Of a stretch of 41,046 nucleotides of DNA, positions 37,595 to 41,046 are shown in pieces. Source of the stretch: JAWLBW01 sp041687475 (lineage in GTDB: Bacteria; J088; JAWLBW01); assembly GCA_041687475.1 (NCBI GenBank), contig JAWLBW010000004.1, positions 1-41,046 on the forward strand, read 5' to 3'. The stretch's first letter is position 1; every line of letters begins with the position of its first letter. The notes beneath the pieces are model-generated. The model saw nothing but the letters and a program-made list of their open reading frames with translations, did no database searches and was not told where the DNA came from. The translations under genes were made by a program, and so were the position numbers.

Positions 37595-40500
37595 ATGTTG
37601 CGGCTTCTGGTACAGTCGGCAACGGCTCTTCTACTGCTGTCGGGCAGCGGTTTGGCCGGTTGCTCTCGCGATTTCGTGCGCGACTATTTCGACGTTCGAC
37701 TAGTCGAGCTTGCTTCGAGGCAGCCGGTCGCCGATGCGTTTGTTTACGTACGGCCGGCTGCGGGCGATCATGGCGAGACTCCGCCGGCCAAGGTCGATTC
37801 CGGCTGGCCATTCGTGCGCACCGATGGCGCTGGCCTCGCTCGCTTTCGCCACCATGAGGGTCGCTTCGATTACTTCGTCGACACTGACGGCGACGGATCG
37901 ATCGAAACCTTTGCTTTGAATGTGCCGACTACGTCGGAACTTGTGCTTTACCTCACGCAGAAGCAGAACGACGGCCGAAACGAAGAGCCCGACGACGGCG
38001 GAACCGACGATCCGGGCGATGATTCGTCGGTGGCCGAGCCGCTTCCCGTTACCGGTGCAGCGATTCAGCTCAACGAGGGGAACGACGTGACGGGCAGTTA
38101 TTCCGTGACCGTTTCCCTTGCCGCCGAAAATGCGCTCATGGTCGGTCTGAGCGAAGACGCCGAGGCGTTTCCCGACCGGGTCATTCTGCTGCCCTACGCC
38201 CCGAAGACCATGTTTCAGCTTTCCTTCGGGCAGGGACGCAAGACGGTGTACGCCATGTTCTTCGGCGCCGGCGACCACTTTGTCGGTCCGGTCAGCGACA
38301 GCATCACGGTGCGAACGAACCCGCCGGCGCCGCCCCTCATCGAGCGTCTTCTCGTCGAAGAGAACCCGCCCGGGCAGAGCGATTTTCTGTCGGGCCTTGC
38401 CGGGGCCGTCGAGGCGGGTGTCCGGGTGCGTGTGTATGCCGATCGCTGGCTCGAACGCCTGCTGGGCGAAGGACCGGCCGCCGATGACGGCTCTTTCGGT
38501 CCCATCGACATTCAGGACGGCAGCAAGCCGGGCAATGTCGAAAAGGTCTGGGACTATGTGTACGTGACCGCCGTCGACGTGTTCGGAAGGGAAAGCTACC
38601 CCGCTTGGGTTACCAACGATTCGACGCCGCCCGAATTTCGACGCGGGCAGATGAGCGGCCGTTGGGTGGTCGACACTCTGGGCCAGGAGGTCGGAAACCC
38701 CGGCGACCGGTATCACTTCGCCTTCAGCGGCTCGACGGAAGTGGCAGGCGGTAGGGTCAATCTGTCGGCGCTTGGAATTTCCGACATTCAGACCTTTACC
38801 GGAAATACCTTCGCGTATACCCATACGCTGGCGCCCGACCTGTTTCGCGAGTCTTCCTGGGCGGTAACCATGGAAGTCTGGGATGCAGCCCGGAACCTTG
38901 CGGGTTGGATGGAAAGTTCGTTCAAGGTCGACATCAACACCATTGCCCCCGAACCGGTCGTCGTCACAGGTACCCGGAGCGGCAATCGGAAGGTCGGCGT
39001 TTACTGGGACGATCCCAACCTCGACAGCCTTTTCTACCGCGTTACCGTGTACGACCAGGCGGGCGAGTCCGTCATGAGCGGCGACATTCCGGCCCTCGAG
39101 TTCCGCAAGGAGAATATTTATCAGGAGTCGCCCGAGGTTCGGAACTGCGCCTGGTACACGGCCGACATTCAGGTCTTCGACGCCGCCATGAACCAGTCGG
39201 CCGTCATAAGCACCGTACCCATCGAAGCCGCGATTCCTCCGCCGCAGTTGGAGGCGTGGGGGGGCGTCGTCGATCGGGTCACGGATAAGGGCGACGTCTA
39301 CTTCCACATGGATAGTGTGCCCTTCGCCTCTTCGTATGAGTTGAACTTCGCGCCGTGGTCTTCGCCTCCGTTCGCCTATACGACGCCATCGGGGCCGGCC
39401 TCGCCCATGACCTTCGCGACCCTGCCTGCGGCAGGCATGCGACGTGCCACCTTGCCGGGCTTGCCGGGCAATGAACGATTTTACCTGCGGGCGCGTGCGT
39501 TCGATGGCGATTGTGTCAGCGTTTATGGCCCCGTCATGCCGGTCTCGACGAAGCTGCGTGCTGAAACCGAGGTCGACGGCGGCAGCGATTTCGACGGCTT
39601 CGGTGGTGCGCTGGCCTGGCTGGGGCTCGAGTCTGCGACGGGGGGATTGAAGCTGGGCGTGGGCGCTTCGGGCATACGCACGGTCGAGCTGCTTACCGTG
39701 CTGCCCTGGGCCGAGCCGGTGTCGCTGCCCGATTACCTTGCTCCGCTTCTTTATGATTTACCGGCTACGCCGTTGGCAGGCATTGATTGGAATGCCGACG
39801 GTTCCTACTCGCTTCTGCAGGGATCACCCCTTGCCTCGCCGGGGGGGCGGTTTCTGGCGGGGCTGGTAAACGTCTATGCGCCTGAAGGCACCTTGCGTGC
39901 CACACTTGTCGGCGATGTCGAAGGGCTTCAGTTCGGCTACGCGATTGCCGATCTCGGCGACCTGACCGGAGACGGCGTTTCCGACTTTGCCGTCGGGGGC
40001 ATCGGCTGCGTGTACCGCGACTGTCGTAATCTCGATGGCGATACGACCGCCCTGGAGGGACCGGGACGCGTCTCCGTGTACGACGGGGCCACCCTTGCGG
40101 TACTGCGCATTCACGAAGGGACGCCCGGCGTGCTCTTCGGTGCGGCCGTGGCGGGCGGCGTCGATTTGAACGGCGACGGCGTCGGCGAATATGTGATCGG
40201 CGCCCCGGGCCCCGCCGGACGCGCCCACCTTTCGCGGGTGTACGTGTTTGACGGCGCGACCGGAGAACGCAAAACCGAGATTGCCACCCGCTCGGCCTCT
40301 CACCGGTTCGGCGCGGCGCTATCGCTCTTGCCTGCCGGTGCGGGCAATGACAGCGGCATCGTCATCGGCGCGCCGTCGGAAAGCGAGACGGTGAAAGGTG
40401 AAGTGCACATGGTGCCCGGTTCAATCATCGACGATCCGGAGCAGGTCTGGACGTGGACGGTGAAAAGTGCCCTGTCCGATGGTGGAAGGGGCTTCGGCGC

Positions 40501-40795
40501 CAGCGTACATGCCGCGAGCAACCTGTCCGGCGACGGCGCCGTCGTGCTCGCAGGCGCCCCCGGTGCCGTGCAGGGGCTTTCCTATGGTGCGGGAGCAGTT
40601 TACGTCCTTGATGCCGCAACCGGGCGCCTGCGCTACGAGGTGGCCGGACGGCCCGGAGACGGCGGCCTGGGTTACAGCCTGCTTGTTCCACCGACCACGC
40701 CGTCGGCGGGCCGGTCATGGCTGACCGGTGCACCCGCTTCTACCCACGGCGGTTACCAGTCGGGGCGGGTCTATGTTTTTACCTTCGTGCCCTGA
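37595..40795 (+). CDS. Large FG-GAP/integrin-alpha-like surface lipoprotein
   Basis: A 1066-aa lipoprotein from the ATG at 37595 (MLRLLVQSATALLLLSGSGL then AGC lipobox); the open frame continues upstream but only as a shadow of the AKR gene. Residues about 25-115 resemble a carboxypeptidase-regulatory-like beta domain (ELASRQPVADAFVYVRPAAG). An Asp/Gly-rich linker (about 123-149, EPDDGGTDDPGDDSS) follows. Residues 150-650 look like several Ig/fibronectin-like modules (FVGPVSDSITVRTNPPAPPL, YRVTVYDQAGESVMSGDIPA). The C-terminal 400 residues are FG-GAP repeats with Ca2+-type loops (DLTGDGVSDFAVGG, DLNGDGVGEYVIGAPGP), a beta-propeller as in integrin alpha chains. It probably mediates adhesion or binding at the cell surface. 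It is the largest gene here. Confidence 0.88.
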   Translation: MLRLLVQSATALLLLSGSGLAGCSRDFVRDYFDVRLVELASRQPVADAFVYVRPAAGDHGETPPAKVDSGWPFVRTDGAGLARFRHHEGRFDYFVDTDGDGSIETFALNVPTTSELVLYLTQKQNDGRNEEPDDGGTDDPGDDSSVAEPLPVTGAAIQLNEGNDVTGSYSVTVSLAAENALMVGLSEDAEAFPDRVILLPYAPKTMFQLSFGQGRKTVYAMFFGAGDHFVGPVSDSITVRTNPPAPPLIERLLVEENPPGQSDFLSGLAGAVEAGVRVRVYADRWLERLLGEGPAADDGSFGPIDIQDGSKPGNVEKVWDYVYVTAVDVFGRESYPAWVTNDSTPPEFRRGQMSGRWVVDTLGQEVGNPGDRYHFAFSGSTEVAGGRVNLSALGISDIQTFTGNTFAYTHTLAPDLFRESSWAVTMEVWDAARNLAGWMESSFKVDINTIAPEPVVVTGTRSGNRKVGVYWDDPNLDSLFYRVTVYDQAGESVMSGDIPALEFRKENIYQESPEVRNCAWYTADIQVFDAAMNQSAVISTVPIEAAIPPPQLEAWGGVVDRVTDKGDVYFHMDSVPFASSYELNFAPWSSPPFAYTTPSGPASPMTFATLPAAGMRRATLPGLPGNERFYLRARAFDGDCVSVYGPVMPVSTKLRAETEVDGGSDFDGFGGALAWLGLESATGGLKLGVGASGIRTVELLTVLPWAEPVSLPDYLAPLLYDLPATPLAGIDWNADGSYSLLQGSPLASPGGRFLAGLVNVYAPEGTLRATLVGDVEGLQFGYAIADLGDLTGDGVSDFAVGGIGCVYRDCRNLDGDTTALEGPGRVSVYDGATLAVLRIHEGTPGVLFGAAVAGGVDLNGDGVGEYVIGAPGPAGRAHLSRVYVFDGATGERKTEIATRSASHRFGAALSLLPAGAGNDSGIVIGAPSESETVKGEVHMVPGSIIDDPEQVWTWTVKSALSDGGRGFGASVHAASNLSGDGAVVLAGAPGAVQGLSYGAGAVYVLDAATGRLRYEVAGRPGDGGLGYSLLVPPTTPSAGRSWLTGAPASTHGGYQSGRVYVFTFVP

Positions 40796-40845
40796 GCCGG
40801 GCCACCCGTCTGTTCCGGCTCATTTTACCGCGCGCCGCCTGACCG

Positions 40846-41046
40846 TCAACCCGTAGTGTCTTCGGGTGCAAGCACCATGCGTACGAGAAAGTCGGCTTCG
40901 CGGTCGACGACCTTGTCGAACCATTCGCCCTCATAGACATCGAAATGCCCGACGGGTACCTTCATGCTCTCGACACGGCGAATGCGGGCAATGGTTTTTT
41001 CGACGGCGCGCCAGGGAATGAGCGTATCGCCCTCGGCATAGACGAT
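40846..41046 (-). CDS. Alpha/beta hydrolase, C-terminal part (runs off the right edge)
   Basis: The last 66 residues of a leftward gene ending in a TGA at 40846-40848. The segment IVYAEGDTLIPWRAVEKTIA carries the Asp-containing loop (GD) and VESMKVPVGHFDVYEGEWFD carries the catalytic His in GHFDVY, as in the C-terminus of alpha/beta hydrolases and dienelactone hydrolase-like proteins. The nucleophile and N-terminus lie outside the window, so the subfamily cannot be told. It is convergent with the FG-GAP lipoprotein gene, 50 nt apart. Confidence 0.75.
   Translation of the reverse strand: MVYAEGDTLIPWRAVEKTIARIRRVESMKVPVGHFDVYEGEWFDKVVDREADFLVRMVLAPEDTTG

Noticed and set aside
37700..39307. 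535-aa open frame on the minus strand
   Set aside because: Antisense shadow of the FG-GAP lipoprotein gene, with no start signal and no recognisable domain.

Overview
The window is GC-rich DNA (about 60% by eye) from a Gram-negative bacterium. Genes are densely packed on both strands, there are several lipobox lipoproteins, and no rRNA, tRNA, prophage or CRISPR array is visible. Roadblock/LC7 proteins, a REC-PATAN response regulator, a stand-alone diiron MBL-fold protein, paired MlaE permeases and many oxidoreductases fit a deltaproteobacterium/Myxococcota-like or spirochaete-like lineage. I cannot fix the phylum from sequence alone. The metabolism looks aerobic or microaerobic (AhpC, Dps, AlkB, FAD and GMC oxidoreductases). 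After adding one 52-aa gene and several start-site corrections, no gene-free stretch exceeds about 300 bases.

Layout. (1) 1-5210, all leftward: a compact signalling operon with, in transcription order, PAS histidine kinase, roadblock protein, flavodiiron-like diiron protein, REC-PATAN-TPR response regulator, ParA/MinD ATPase, second roadblock-like protein, and a PAS/GAF protein running off the left edge. It looks like an oxygen/redox or localisation signalling module and is the best candidate for an undescribed system. (2) 5447-10076: a 52-aa protein, an alpha/beta hydrolase with a probable 5' frameshift, a divergent MarR regulator with repeated GTAAAG half-sites between them, a coiled-coil lipoprotein, a hypothetical protein and MgtE. 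(3) 10260-14217: lipoprotein, two unknown proteins, OsmC and TetR. (4) 14288-17104: a NorR/NifA-type sigma-54 activator divergent from ahpC-dps, with a sigma-54 promoter and an upstream inverted repeat in between. (5) 17378-22312: lipoprotein phosphoesterase, PF10118-type diiron protein, small Cys protein, MEKHLA protein, FAH-family hydrolase and Mpo1-like protein. (6) 22401-24957: a GMC oxidoreductase coupled to a small partner, then a hemerythrin-like protein. (7) 25028-25292: an orphan VapB followed by an internally deleted vapC remnant. (8) 25458-31830: a TPP enzyme plus COG3573-type flavoprotein operon, two adjacent MlaE permeases without an MCE protein or ATPase, and a divergent 3beta-HSD-like epimerase. 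(9) 32005-41046: SRPBCC protein, AlkB, a REP-type (RAYT) transposase with REP-like repeats inside its coding frame, Vgb-like lyase, HisC, aldo/keto reductase, a 1066-aa FG-GAP lipoprotein and the C-terminus of an alpha/beta hydrolase.

Two sequence-scale features stand out. At least six intergenic junctions carry short tandem repeats of 7-8 nt whose unit differs at each place. REP-like palindromes occur both between genes (17113-17182) and inside the RAYT gene (33443-33620). Regions 5, 6 and 8 are rich in lipid/sterol-type redox enzymes together with a lipid-transport permease pair, which suggests (inference only) a hydrophobic-substrate metabolism neighbourhood.
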